A stretch of 64,000 nucleotides of DNA from Tenacibaculum aiptasiae (GCF_008806755.1 NZ_WAAU01000008.1:384964-448963); one strand, 5' to 3'. Shown: positions 27,438 through 36,955, numbered from the stretch's first letter. Notes: generated by a model not told the origin, from the letters alone. Numbers and translations are program-made.

Positions 27438-29762
27438 CTATCCGATTACTTTTAATTTTGCGAATTGTAGTAATAATTTCTTCTTCCCTACTGTACCAAA
27501 TTTAATTTCTGCTTTTTTGTTTGGTCCTTTACCTTCTAAAGCAATTACTTCTCCTGTACCAAATCGATTGTGTTCTACAAAATTTCCTACCACTATTTCT
27601 CCATCAAATAAATTCATTTTTGAATTTACTTCCGACACCTTCTTCATTTTACTTTTTGGTGGTACTAAATTTGGTTTTTCTTTTTTCGATAAGAACTCTT
27701 TTCTTTTTTTCTGAATTGGTTTTTGAAAACGAATTTTATTTGGTGTATCATCAAATAAACTAGCATCTATAAACCTGTTTGCCGATGGTTCTGGCGCTTT
27801 TGGTGCTAAATGCTCTACAAATTTATCATCTATTTCTTCTAAGAAACGACTTGGTTCTCCATCAGTAAGTTTTCCCCAACGATAACGTGTTTGTGCATAA
27901 GTTAAATATGCTACTTTTTCCGCTCTTGTTAAGGCCACATAGAATAAACGTCGTTCTTCTTCTAATTCACTTCGTGTATTCATACTCATTGCCGAAGGAA
28001 ATAAGCTTTCTTCTAAACCAACTATGTACACATATGGATACTCAAGTCCTTTTGATAAGTGAATAGTCATTAAAGATACACAAGGTGTATCGTCTTTTTC
28101 GCTATCAAAATCGGTTGCAAGCGCTACATCTTCTAAGAATGATGTTAAAGACGCATCCTCTCCCGTTTCTATTTTATCGGTAATAAAGTCTTTTACTCCA
28201 TTCAATAATTCTTGAACGTTTTCTACTTTATTTACCCCTTCTGGTGTACCGTCTTTTTGTAAATCTTTTACTAACTGCGTTTGTTTTACAACCAAATCTG
28301 CAACTTCAAAAGCATTCATCTTTTGAGCCTCAATTTGAAAACGCTGTATCATTCTAACAAAATTCTCAAGTTTGTTTTTTGTTCCTGAATTTATCTTAAT
28401 ATCTACCTTATCTAAATTCAGTAAGATTTCAAAAATTGATTTTTTATAATGATTTGCAGCAATTGCTAATTTATCTACCGTTGTTGCTCCAATTCCACGA
28501 GCTGGATAATTGATAATCCTTTTTAAAGCTTCCTCATCATTTGGATTTATTAGCATACGTAAGTATGATAACAAATCTTTGATTTCCTTTCTTTGATAAA
28601 ACGATATTCCTCCGTAGATTTTATACTTTATATCTTTCTTTCGTAATGCATCTTCTATTGCTCTTGATTGTGCATTAGTACGATATAATATAGCAAATGA
28701 ATCACTTGTTAGCTGATTATTTATTTGGTTTTCCCATATTGATTGTGCTACAAAACGTCCTTCTTCTCCATCGGAAATTGTTCGCATTATTTTAATGCTT
28801 TCTCCTGCATCATTTGCTGTCCAAACTTCCTTATCTAACTTCGTTTTATTCTTGTCTATTACGCTATTTGCAGCTTCTACTATGTTTCCTGTTGATCGAT
28901 AATTTTGCTCTAACTTGAAAGTTTTAACATCTGGATAATCTTTCTGGAAATTTAAAATATTATTAATATTTGCCCCACGGAAGCTATAAATACTCTGTGA
29001 ATCATCCCCTACTACACAAATGTTTTGAAAACGATCTGCTAATGCTCTTACAATTAAATATTGTGAGTGGTTTGTATCTTGGTACTCATCTACCATTATA
29101 TATCTAAAACGATCTTGATATTTTGCTAAAACTTCTGGGAAACGTGTCAATAATTCATTCGTTCTCAATAGTAAATCATCAAAATCCATAGCCCCAGACT
29201 TAAAGCATCTATCTACATATGCCTTATAAATATCTCCTACTCTAGGTCTACTAGCTTCTAAATCTGCCTGCTGTAAATCTGAATTATTGAAATATGCTCT
29301 TACCGTTATCAAGCTATTTTTAAACGAAGATATTCTACTTAAAATTTGCTTTGGTTTGTAACGGTCTTTATCCAATTTCATTTCTCTGATTATTGTTGTA
29401 ATCAATCGAACTGAATCTTGTGAATCGTATATGGTAAAATTAGATGGATATCCTAAACGATCTGCTTCTGAACGTAATATTCTTGCAAAAACCGAGTGGA
29501 ATGTTCCCATCCATAAATTTTTTGCTTCACTATGTCCCACAACTCCTGCAATACGTTCTTTCATTTCACGTGCCGCCTTATTTGTAAAGGTTAACGATAA
29601 AATATTGAAAGAATCTACTCCTTGTTGCATCATATGTGCAATACGGTAGGTTAAAACTCTTGTTTTTCCTGATCCTGCACCTGCAATAATTATCATTGGG
29701 CCATCTTTTTGTAAAACGGCTGCTCTTTGTGGTTCGTTAAGTTGTTCTAAATAAGTATTCAA
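27438..29762 (-). CDS. UvrD/PcrA-type superfamily 1 DNA helicase
   Basis: A 774-residue 3'-5' helicase for nucleotide-excision and mismatch repair or removal of RecA and stalled complexes. It begins with the Q motif LNEPQRAAVLQKDGP and Walker A GAGSGKTRVLTYRI (about 27-40). LTFTNKAAREMKER, VDEYQDTNHSQY, VGDDSQSIYSFRGA, LEQNYRST, MTIHLSKGLE and VALTRAEK follow in canonical order. The C-terminal tail (about 690-774) ends with a Tudor-like module (VGNFVEHNRFGTGEVIALEG) as in PcrA. It is a monocistronic gene. Confidence 0.95.
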   Translation of the reverse strand: MNTYLEQLNEPQRAAVLQKDGPMIIIAGAGSGKTRVLTYRIAHMMQQGVDSFNILSLTFTNKAAREMKERIAGVVGHSEAKNLWMGTFHSVFARILRSEADRLGYPSNFTIYDSQDSVRLITTIIREMKLDKDRYKPKQILSRISSFKNSLITVRAYFNNSDLQQADLEASRPRVGDIYKAYVDRCFKSGAMDFDDLLLRTNELLTRFPEVLAKYQDRFRYIMVDEYQDTNHSQYLIVRALADRFQNICVVGDDSQSIYSFRGANINNILNFQKDYPDVKTFKLEQNYRSTGNIVEAANSVIDKNKTKLDKEVWTANDAGESIKIMRTISDGEEGRFVAQSIWENQINNQLTSDSFAILYRTNAQSRAIEDALRKKDIKYKIYGGISFYQRKEIKDLLSYLRMLINPNDEEALKRIINYPARGIGATTVDKLAIAANHYKKSIFEILLNLDKVDIKINSGTKNKLENFVRMIQRFQIEAQKMNAFEVADLVVKQTQLVKDLQKDGTPEGVNKVENVQELLNGVKDFITDKIETGEDASLTSFLEDVALATDFDSEKDDTPCVSLMTIHLSKGLEYPYVYIVGLEESLFPSAMSMNTRSELEEERRLFYVALTRAEKVAYLTYAQTRYRWGKLTDGEPSRFLEEIDDKFVEHLAPKAPEPSANRFIDASLFDDTPNKIRFQKPIQKKRKEFLSKKEKPNLVPPKSKMKKVSEVNSKMNLFDGEIVVGNFVEHNRFGTGEVIALEGKGPNKKAEIKFGTVGKKKLLLQFAKLKVIG

Positions 29763-29933
29763 TAGAAAAAAGTTGAAAGAATTTTGAAAACGGAAAATTA
29801 ACCATTCTTTTAGGTTTTATAAAGAATGTACGCCTTTTTTTATTCACAAATATAATTCTATTTTTTATATCGCTTCTACATCTTCTTTTTAAAGAAGACT
29901 TGTATCTTAGCCTTTCGAATAATTACATAAAAA

Positions 29934-30446
29934 ATGGAAGATCAAATTTTAGAAGGATTAGCTTATGCCTTACCTGCTTTAATTACTGGAGGTGTTGCTT
30001 ATTTAATTTTAAGCCGATTTATTGAACAAGATAATAGTGAAAAAAAATTTCAGGCTTTAGTTGAGAAAAAACGTGAAAGTTTACCTATTAAGCTTCAAGC
30101 TTATGAGCGTTTATTATTGTTTTGCGAACGTATTAATCCTACAAAATTATTAACTCGTGTTAAACCTATTGGTGATGATACCAATAATTATTTACAATTA
30201 TTAATTGCTAATATTGAACAAGAATTTGAACATAACTTAGTACAACAATTATATGTTTCTGAAGATAGTTGGAAAGCTATTTTAGCTGCAAAACTTGGTA
30301 TTATTGCTAAATTTAGAAAATCTGCTGAAACTGCTGAAACTGCCAAAGATTTTCGTGAAAATATTTTGATTGATTATTCCCAAAGTGAAAATCCTACACA
30401 AACATCAATAACATTTTTAAAGCAAGAAGTAAAAAAGCTGATATAA
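29934..30446 (+). CDS. Membrane-anchored hypothetical protein (Bacteroidota-conserved type)
   Basis: A 170-residue protein with one N-terminal transmembrane helix (about 8-27, YALPALITGGVAYLILSRF), then a soluble helical domain (RESLPIKLQAYERLLLFCERINP...). I recall this pattern from uncharacterised flavobacterial proteins, but no function is known. It is a single gene, divergent from the helicase gene. Its stop codon lies in the loop of the terminator that also serves the convergent QEGLA gene. Confidence 0.75.
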   Translation: MEDQILEGLAYALPALITGGVAYLILSRFIEQDNSEKKFQALVEKKRESLPIKLQAYERLLLFCERINPTKLLTRVKPIGDDTNNYLQLLIANIEQEFEHNLVQQLYVSEDSWKAILAAKLGIIAKFRKSAETAETAKDFRENILIDYSQSENPTQTSITFLKQEVKKLI

Positions 30447-30459
30447 CAGCTTTTTACTT
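30427..30459. terminator. Bidirectional terminator overlapping the 3' end of the 29934 gene
   Basis: Stem AAGTAAAAAGCTG / CAGCTTTTTACTT with loop ATATAA. The TAA stop of the upstream gene lies in the loop, so the last codons are part of the stem. It serves both convergent genes. Confidence 0.8.
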
Positions 30460-30461
30460 CC

Positions 30462-31622
30462 TTATTTTAAGTTTTTTAAAATAAAATCTATGGTTGTATT
30501 CTTATTCAAGTTTTGAGAATATGCTTTTGTTACGTGCTTCGCTTTTACAGCATAATTATTCTTCATCAAATATTCTATATCTTCAATAAAATCTAACGAA
30601 ACTTTTCCTGTTAACAGCAAACTCAAATCTTTTCCCGACTGATAATAATCGTAAATCTTCTTTAAACCAGTTAAATACAAATAATCTTTTGTAAATCCTC
30701 CTCCTCTATAAGCTCTTACTGTTATATAAAAAGCATGTTCTCTATCTAAATCATACGTATTATGCAATGATCTAAAAGTTTTTGAAAAAGAATAACCTTT
30801 TGCCAGTCCGTTTACCGCCAACACTCTATATGCCAATTCTTTTAATCTTTTAAGAGTTAAGTTTCCAGACATATACTCACTAAAAACTGCTAAACCTTCT
30901 TGGGTTTCTACATTATTAGGAAATCCGTGTGAAAAAATCTTTAGTGAATGCTCTAAGCCATTCATTGTAGTAACCATATGTACTCCTATCTCGTGGTGAG
31001 TTAAAATAGCCATTTCGTTTTCTGAAAACGTATGATTTCCATTTATAACTAAGGTTTTAATATTGTTTAAAACCATAGCTATAGCACTCATAGTTGTTGA
31101 TTGTTTAATATTGTAATCAAACTCATAATTAGTACTATATTCCCTAAATATCTCTTCTGCTTCTTCTGGGCTATATTTCGGAGCAAAAATATTATCTACA
31201 TCCACCTCATCTTCAAAATGTAAAATAAACTTCGCATTTTCTACATCATCTTCTGTTGGTGTTCCAAATGATCGTAAGCTGTTATAATAAAACTTTTTAC
31301 CCTCTCCTATTGTTTCTATACATTGGATTAAACCTGAATAAGAATAAATTATTTCTTCATATAAATTACGAATTGTCTCATCTTCTATCGACTCTAACGG
31401 TAAGGTAAAAAACTTACGATGTAATTTAAACTTATCGAAATCTCTTTTAGGATACTTAAACTGTGGATCTGTTAAATATTTTGATGCAAAAAACTTTTGT
31501 TTTTCTTCTTCTATATTAACTGGATTTACATAGCTCAATAGCTCTATTTTTTTTACTAAAGTATCTATGTAATTATCTATTTCAATAAGTGACTTCTTAT
31601 CTACTTGAGTCTCATTCATCAT
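30462..31622 (-). CDS. QEGLA-motif zinc metallopeptidase-like protein (DUF1704/MATCAP superfamily)
   Basis: A 386-residue protein of the family named 'flavohemoglobin expression-modulating QEGLA motif protein' (DUF1704). It has HHEIGVHMVTTMNG, an HExxxH zinc motif, and ETQEGLAVFSEYMSG with the third ligand Glu. Eukaryotic relatives (MATCAP) are tyrosine carboxypeptidases that trim tubulin tails; the bacterial substrate is unknown. It is the last gene of a five-gene operon with a GshB-like ligase, a sulfurtransferase, a TerB-like protein and an N-formylglutamate amidohydrolase. Neither a signal peptide nor a membrane segment is seen, so it acts in the cytosol. Confidence 0.9.
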   Translation of the reverse strand: MMNETQVDKKSLIEIDNYIDTLVKKIELLSYVNPVNIEEEKQKFFASKYLTDPQFKYPKRDFDKFKLHRKFFTLPLESIEDETIRNLYEEIIYSYSGLIQCIETIGEGKKFYYNSLRSFGTPTEDDVENAKFILHFEDEVDVDNIFAPKYSPEEAEEIFREYSTNYEFDYNIKQSTTMSAIAMVLNNIKTLVINGNHTFSENEMAILTHHEIGVHMVTTMNGLEHSLKIFSHGFPNNVETQEGLAVFSEYMSGNLTLKRLKELAYRVLAVNGLAKGYSFSKTFRSLHNTYDLDREHAFYITVRAYRGGGFTKDYLYLTGLKKIYDYYQSGKDLSLLLTGKVSLDFIEDIEYLMKNNYAVKAKHVTKAYSQNLNKNTTIDFILKNLK

Positions 31623-31649
31623 TATTCGTTTTCAAAAAGTGGTACAAAT

Positions 31650-32480
31650 TTACAACTTGTGTACTTTATAAAAAGCTTCAGCATGCTTTTTTAACGTTGT
31701 TTTTAAGTAATCTTCTACTGCAATTACAACTTCTGGGTACATAACCTGTGTTAATTCATCACAATATACTTTTGCAATCTCTGTTGCTAGAACTAATGTA
31801 TTCGTAAAATTACTAGTTATGTGTTTTAAAAAATAGCCATTTCCTTGAAAGGTATCGTTAATTTTAGAAGTAGATTGAATCCCTTTAGGCATTGGTGTTT
31901 TTTCTAGAATTTCTCTCCACGACTCTATAAAATCACCATATTTTTCATTGTTTACGTTTTTAGTACCTAAGTTCCATGTAGGCACTTCTCTATCCCAACG
32001 TTGCCAATTATAAGAATGCATATCGTATACTATACAACAGCCAAATTTTTCTTCTATTTTAGAAATAAGGCTCGATACTACTTTGTAAAAATTAGTATGC
32101 TTTGCTAGGCTTATATTTCTATTTTTTTCTGAAAGAGGTTCTTTCCATAATTGTTTTCCCCAAGCATCGTTATAAATCGCCGTTTCTGGTGCTCTATTCA
32201 AATCGTATTCAAAACGAGAATCTAAACCTGCAATTACTATTGGATGTGATTGAACCATAGCTTTGGTTGCTGGATCTTCTTCATACCATCTTTCATATTC
32301 TGTATGAATACAGTTTTCCCACAATTCCTTTCTGAATTGATGTCCATCATGAACTGCTCCACACACATAAGGTACATACTCCTCTATTTTTAGAGTAAAA
32401 GAATAATCGCTTGATACTGCTTCAAAAATTTCTTCATTTTGAATTTTTTGAATAATCTCTTCAATAGTAAGTTTTACCAT
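31650..32480 (-). CDS. N-formylglutamate amidohydrolase family protein
   Basis: A 276-residue zinc-dependent amidohydrolase of the N-formylglutamate deformylase fold. Key stretches are VCGAVHDGHQFRKELWENC, IVIAGLDSRFEYDLNRAPE, IVYDMHSYNWQR and LGTKNVNNEKYGDF. The His/Asp/Glu metal ligands are within these. The position between a TerB-like gene (1-bp gap) and the QEGLA gene (27-bp gap) argues against a simple histidine-degradation role, although hutI and hutG lie 6 kb away on the other strand. The natural substrate in this context is unknown. Confidence 0.87.
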   Translation of the reverse strand: MVKLTIEEIIQKIQNEEIFEAVSSDYSFTLKIEEYVPYVCGAVHDGHQFRKELWENCIHTEYERWYEEDPATKAMVQSHPIVIAGLDSRFEYDLNRAPETAIYNDAWGKQLWKEPLSEKNRNISLAKHTNFYKVVSSLISKIEEKFGCCIVYDMHSYNWQRWDREVPTWNLGTKNVNNEKYGDFIESWREILEKTPMPKGIQSTSKINDTFQGNGYFLKHITSNFTNTLVLATEIAKVYCDELTQVMYPEVVIAVEDYLKTTLKKHAEAFYKVHKL

Positions 32481-32481
32481 A

Positions 32482-32808
32482 CTAACTTAAAATTTTCTGC
32501 AACAATGAAAATACTTTCTTTTCAACTGCATCCACAGTTCCATCAGCAAAAAAAACTTCTTTTATATCTTGAATTAATTCTCTTTTATCTTGAATAGAAT
32601 ATGAGTTTTCATTCAAATAAGTTTGTATTTTTTCTAAATTTTGATGCTCTGTTTCTACCACAATCTCAGTATGCATTTTATTAAAAGTAGCTTCATCTAC
32701 TTTCGATAATATATATGCTCGTTCTTCTTTTGTTTCAATATGATTACAGTGTGCTGCGTATAATAAAACATATACTTCAAACTCTCTTTTCGTCCAATCT
32801 AAACTCAT
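32482..32808 (-). CDS. Small TerB-like helical protein
   Basis: A 108-residue all-helical soluble protein. The C-terminal stretch DIKEVFFADGTVDAVEKKVF resembles the TerB signature (LADGxIDxxE), and the N-terminal half (FEVYVLLYAAHCNHIETKEE) resembles the first TerB repeat. TerB proteins bind divalent cations and act as adaptors at membranes. It is sandwiched in the ATP-grasp/QEGLA operon with gaps of 0-1 bp. The family assignment is by eye and tentative. Confidence 0.7.
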   Translation of the reverse strand: MSLDWTKREFEVYVLLYAAHCNHIETKEERAYILSKVDEATFNKMHTEIVVETEHQNLEKIQTYLNENSYSIQDKRELIQDIKEVFFADGTVDAVEKKVFSLLQKILS

Positions 32809-33648
32809 CTATTTCTCTATTGGTAATTCTATTTTACTAGCCCATTCTGTCCATGAACCATCGTATACTTTATAATTTTTATTTCCTGATATTTCGCTTC
32901 CTAATGCCAAAATACAAGCCGTTATTCCTGATCCGCATGAAAAAATAGCTTCTTCATTTTTAGGATTTAACTTTTGAAATATTTCTTGGAGTTCTTCTTT
33001 TGATTTCATCATTCCTTCTCTTTGTAATTCAGAATATGGTAAACTTTTAGAATTTGGAATATGACCTCCTCTTAAATCTGTTCTAGGTTCTGCTACTGTG
33101 GCATGAAATCTTCCTTTTGAACGAGCATCTAATATTAATTCTTCTTTATTTGATGCTTCTAATACATCTTTTACAAAACCTATTTTTTCACTCTTATAAT
33201 TTGCAGTAAAATCACCTTTAACGATTTCTTTAAATTTTGGAACCTCAACTGAATAATCATGTTTTAACCAGTTTGGTAGTCCTCCATTCAATACTGCTAT
33301 GTTAGCAAAACCAAAAGTTTTAAACAACCACCACACTCTAGGAGCTGAATACACTCCTAAATCGTCATAAACAACAATACAACTATCCTTGTTTATTCCT
33401 AACCTCTGTACTTCTTCTTGGAAATATTTTTCTGAAGGGATGGTATTAGGAAACTCTCCATTTTTATCTAAAAAAACATTTTTTAAATCGAAAAAAACAG
33501 CATTGGGTATTTGTTGTTTTACTTGTCCTTTATTTCCTGTAGTTCCTACTTTAGTTATAGTAGCATCTAATATTATTAAGTTTTCTGCTTTTAAATTTTG
33601 ATATAACCATTCTACAGTAACAATCGCTTCATTTACATTAAGCTTCAT
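32809..33648 (-). CDS. sseA: 3-Mercaptopyruvate sulfurtransferase (rhodanese family)
   Basis: A 279-residue two-domain rhodanese. The N-terminal inactive domain contains IVVYDDLGVYSAPRVWW. The C-terminal catalytic loop is FSCGSGITACIL, and CGSGITA is the mercaptopyruvate-type signature (thiosulfate enzymes have CRKGVT). RTDLRGGHIPNSKSLPY is also typical. It transfers sulfane sulfur, forming persulfides or H2S. It overlaps the GshB-like gene by 11 nt and abuts the TerB-like gene, so thiol chemistry is probably part of the operon's role. Confidence 0.92.
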   Translation of the reverse strand: MKLNVNEAIVTVEWLYQNLKAENLIILDATITKVGTTGNKGQVKQQIPNAVFFDLKNVFLDKNGEFPNTIPSEKYFQEEVQRLGINKDSCIVVYDDLGVYSAPRVWWLFKTFGFANIAVLNGGLPNWLKHDYSVEVPKFKEIVKGDFTANYKSEKIGFVKDVLEASNKEELILDARSKGRFHATVAEPRTDLRGGHIPNSKSLPYSELQREGMMKSKEELQEIFQKLNPKNEEAIFSCGSGITACILALGSEISGNKNYKVYDGSWTEWASKIELPIEK

Positions 33649-34669
33649 CTACTGTTCTTTTTAAATTAGTCATTCTAATAAAAGCAGCATTCTTTTCTAG
33701 TACTTTACTTTCTAAAAAGTCTATTACTTTTTCTTGAAGCTTTACTTTAGAAACTTTATTAATATAAGTTATTCCTCCTGGGCTCATTACATTTACCTCA
33801 ACTAGTTTACCTCCAATAACATCTATTCCTACGAAATACAATCCATCTTTCACTAATTTTGGTCCTATTTTTTCACAAAGTATTTTTTCTGCCTTGGTAA
33901 GTTTATGTTTTTCCACTCTTCCTCCAGCCGTAACATTAGAACGATGATCCTTTTCTCCAGGTATACGTTTCATAGCACCAATTGGTAAACCATTCAGTAA
34001 TAAAATACGTACATCTCCTTTTTCTGCTCCTTCAATATACTCTTGAAGAATTACATAATCTGATGAACCATCACTTTTACTAATGTAAAAATCCAATAAT
34101 GAATTAATATTACCCATTGCCGATTTTTCTATTAGAATTACTCCTGATCCTCCATAACCATTTAATGGTTTTAGAATCATTTTATCAGCTTCTGATTCTT
34201 CAATTGTTTTAATTAAATATCCTTTATTCTTTGAAACGTGTGTAACTGGAATAATTTCATTGTTAGGGTCTTCAAAAACCGCTGTATATAACTTATTATT
34301 CGCTTCTCGCATTCCTTGAACAGAATTTATTACAAATACATCATCCTTTACAGAATCTAAGAAGTTTAACATTAATGGATCTAATGGTGGATTTGCTCTC
34401 ATAAAAATAGCGTCAAAACCTGCTAATGGCAACATTTCTTCTCGTGTGGTTGCTTTTTTATAATAAGACTTTATACTTGAAGGAACTTTATCCATTCTTT
34501 CTATAATTGTACAAAATGCATTTGTTATACTATTACGTATTGTTAAATTAGAAGGCGTACAAATGGCAACACCATGTCCTCTTTTAGCACACTCATGAAT
34601 AAGTGTTAATGTTGAATCATTCTCAGGGTTTATTTCCTCCCAAGGATACATTAAAAAACAAATGTTCAT
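33638..34669 (-). CDS. GshB-like ATP-grasp ligase (glutathione synthetase family)
   Basis: A 343-residue ATP-grasp enzyme resembling glutathione synthetase. The N-terminal domain has FLMYPWEEINPENDSTLTLI and AIFMRANPPLDPLMLNFLD. ATP-binding parts include LKPLNGYGGSGVILIEK, VILQEYIEGAEKGDVRILL and VEVNVMSPGGITYIN. No gshA is in the window, and the partners are unusual, so the acceptor and added amino acid may differ from classical glutathione. It is the first gene of the operon. The upstream gap holds a terminator for the symporter gene. Confidence 0.85.
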   Translation of the reverse strand: MNICFLMYPWEEINPENDSTLTLIHECAKRGHGVAICTPSNLTIRNSITNAFCTIIERMDKVPSSIKSYYKKATTREEMLPLAGFDAIFMRANPPLDPLMLNFLDSVKDDVFVINSVQGMREANNKLYTAVFEDPNNEIIPVTHVSKNKGYLIKTIEESEADKMILKPLNGYGGSGVILIEKSAMGNINSLLDFYISKSDGSSDYVILQEYIEGAEKGDVRILLLNGLPIGAMKRIPGEKDHRSNVTAGGRVEKHKLTKAEKILCEKIGPKLVKDGLYFVGIDVIGGKLVEVNVMSPGGITYINKVSKVKLQEKVIDFLESKVLEKNAAFIRMTNLKRTVDEA

Positions 34670-34724
34670 TCAATAAAATTGTATTAAGTTAATTTAGTTA
34701 GTTTTTATCAGTCTTTTTAGACAA

Positions 34725-34759
34725 ATAAACACCAATGTAAAAGCTACAGTGGTGTTTAT
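34725..34759 (-). terminator. Hairpin between the symporter gene and the ATP-grasp operon
   Basis: Perfect 10-bp stem ATAAACACCA / TGGTGTTTAT with a 15-nt loop. It is placed 40 bp after the symporter stop, with a weak T-tract on the minus side. Confidence 0.55.
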
Positions 34760-34799
34760 AAAAGTAATATTTTTTTTTATATGGAATAAAGGTTAAAAA

Positions 34800-36125
34800 T
34801 TATTTTACCTCATCATAATTATCATCCCAGTTTTTTGGATTTGGTTTTCCTAATTTACCAACTGATTTTGCTACTAATGAAGCAACTGTAGCGTCTCCTG
34901 TTACATTGATAACTGTTCTACACATATCTAAAGGTCTATCAACAGCAAAAATTAACGCTAAACCTATTGCTAATTTATCTGCTGGAAAACCTACAGCTTC
35001 TAATACGATTACTAACATTACCATTCCAGCACCTGGCACAGCTGCTGAACCTATTGATGCTAATAATGCTGTTAAAATAATAGTTAACTGATCTCCAAAG
35101 GATAAATCAAAACTTAATGCTTGTGCTATAAATACTGCTGCTACTGCTTGATATAAACTTGTTCCATCCATATTAATAGTAGCTCCAACAGGTAATACAA
35201 AACTAGATACTTCTTTATCTACACCTACATGTTCTTCTACTCGTTCCATAGTTACTGGTAAAGTTGCTGCACTTGAACTTGTTGAAAACGCTAATAATTG
35301 CGCTGGACTTATTTGTTTTAAGAACCATAATGGGTTTTTCTTTGTAAATACACTAACTAAAACCATATAGAAAACTACCATCAATAATAATCCTCCAATA
35401 ACTGTTAAAGCATATTTTAATAAGGCTAATAATAAATCTGGATCATTAGAAGATACCACTACATTTGCCAATAATGCAAATACCGCATAGGGTGCAGATA
35501 ACATGATTAAATCTACCATTTTTAACACCACCTCATTTAGTGAGTCAAAAAACTTTTTTAATGGTTTAGATTTCTTTTCTCCTACTAATAGCATTGAAAT
35601 TCCTAAGAAAATAGTAAAGAAAATAACTTGCAACATCGATTTGTTATTCCCCATTGCTTTTAAAGCATTGTCTGGTACCATATCTACTAAAAACTGTAAA
35701 GGTCCACTCGCTTTTTGCTTACTTGCCTCTGCTATTTTAGCTTGTACACTACCACTATTTGCATAGGTTTCGGTAAGTTTAGTTATTGTTTCTTCTGAAA
35801 TTCCATTACCAGGCTGCACAACATTTACTAAAATTAACCCTATAGTTATAGCTATTACCGTAGTTCCTACATAAATTACAATAGTTCGAAGCCCGATGTT
35901 CTTAAACTTAGAAATATCCTTCAAATCAGATATTCCTTTAATTAAAGATGCTATAATCAATGGTACTGCAATTAACTTTAATAGTTTTACGAATATGGTT
36001 CCTAAAGGTTTTATCCAATCTCCTACAAATGTACTTCCTCCGTCTACAAAAGTCATCGCTAATCCAAAAAGGATACCTAGAACCATTCCTATTAAAATTT
36101 GCCAGTGTAAAGCCAGTTTTTTCAT
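34800..36125 (-). CDS. Dicarboxylate/amino acid:cation symporter (DAACS family)
   Basis: A 441-residue inner-membrane secondary transporter with about eight transmembrane helices and two re-entrant loops. Hallmarks are the serine-rich hairpin AFSTSSSAATLPVTMERVEE, the NMDGT motif (ATINMDGTSLYQAVAAVF) and the substrate-site helix FAVDRPLDMCRTVINVTGD. It imports glutamate, aspartate or C4-dicarboxylates with Na+ or H+; the exact substrate is not readable. It is monocistronic. Confidence 0.94.
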   Translation of the reverse strand: MKKLALHWQILIGMVLGILFGLAMTFVDGGSTFVGDWIKPLGTIFVKLLKLIAVPLIIASLIKGISDLKDISKFKNIGLRTIVIYVGTTVIAITIGLILVNVVQPGNGISEETITKLTETYANSGSVQAKIAEASKQKASGPLQFLVDMVPDNALKAMGNNKSMLQVIFFTIFLGISMLLVGEKKSKPLKKFFDSLNEVVLKMVDLIMLSAPYAVFALLANVVVSSNDPDLLLALLKYALTVIGGLLLMVVFYMVLVSVFTKKNPLWFLKQISPAQLLAFSTSSSAATLPVTMERVEEHVGVDKEVSSFVLPVGATINMDGTSLYQAVAAVFIAQALSFDLSFGDQLTIILTALLASIGSAAVPGAGMVMLVIVLEAVGFPADKLAIGLALIFAVDRPLDMCRTVINVTGDATVASLVAKSVGKLGKPNPKNWDDNYDEVK

Positions 36126-36249
36126 GTAATCTATTTAGTTTTTTAACGGCTGTAAGGTAAAAATAAATATTTAAAAAAAATGTGACCTTAAATATGTAAC
36201 TTGTGTCTCAATTATTGAAAACTATTTACTAATCTTATTATAATAAAAA

Positions 36250-36897
36250 ATGGCAGGAATTTTAGATTTATTAAACAGCGACTTAGGGAAAACAATTATA
36301 TCTGGTGTAGCAGGTTCAACAGGTCAAGATACTAACAAAACTAGTAGTGTATTAACAATGGCTTTACCTGTATTGATGAAAGCAATGCAACGTAATTCAG
36401 CTACCTCTCAAGGAGCAGAGGGATTAATGGGAGCTTTAAATAAACACGATGGTGGTATTTTAGATAATTTAGGTGACTTATTCAAAGGAGGAGTTAATGC
36501 TGATGTTTTACAAGATGGTAGTAAAATTTTAGGACACGTGTTAGGAAGCAAGCAACAAGGTGTTGAACAGGTTATTGGGCAAAAATCTGGAATGGATGCT
36601 GGCGCTGTTGGTGATATTTTAAAAACAGCTGCTCCTATCTTAATGGGAGTTTTAGGAAAACAATCTAGACAAAACAATGTAAGTAACTCTGGTGACCTTG
36701 GTGGTTTATTAGGAGGGTTACTTGGTGGAAGTTCTGCTCAAAAAGAACAAAGCTTTTTAGAACAAATTTTAGACGCTGATGGAGATGGAAGTATTGTAGA
36801 TGATGTTGCTGGAATGGTTTTAGGAGGCGGTAATAGTCAACAAAAATCTGGTGGTTTACTTGGTGGACTATTAGGTGGTATTTTCGGAAAAAAATAA
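36250..36897 (+). CDS. DUF937 domain protein (YidB-like, glycine-rich)
   Basis: A 215-residue protein. The DUF937 N-terminus is MAGILDLLNSDLGKTIISGV with VLTMALPVLMKAMQRN; further repeats include LGGLLGGLLGG and LLGGLLGGIFGKK at the C-terminus. An EF-hand-like DADGDGSIVDD sits at about 173-183. No signal peptide. Relatives (YidB) are uncharacterised. It is a single gene ending in a strong terminator. Confidence 0.85.
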   Translation: MAGILDLLNSDLGKTIISGVAGSTGQDTNKTSSVLTMALPVLMKAMQRNSATSQGAEGLMGALNKHDGGILDNLGDLFKGGVNADVLQDGSKILGHVLGSKQQGVEQVIGQKSGMDAGAVGDILKTAAPILMGVLGKQSRQNNVSNSGDLGGLLGGLLGGSSAQKEQSFLEQILDADGDGSIVDDVAGMVLGGGNSQQKSGGLLGGLLGGIFGKK

Positions 36898-36917
36898 ATT
36901 TATTCCTCAATAATAAC

Positions 36918-36951
36918 AAAAAGCGCAAAATATTAGTTTTGCGCTTTTTTT
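36918..36951. terminator. Bidirectional terminator (DUF937 / DUF3995)
   Basis: Stem AAAAAGCGCAAAA / TTTTGCGCTTTTTT with a TATTAG loop between convergent genes. Confidence 0.9.
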
Positions 36952-36955
36952 ATAT

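Noticed and set aside
36665..36928. Minus-strand ORF opposite the DUF937 gene
   Set aside because: Composition follows from the glycine-rich repeat on the other strand; no domain and no context.
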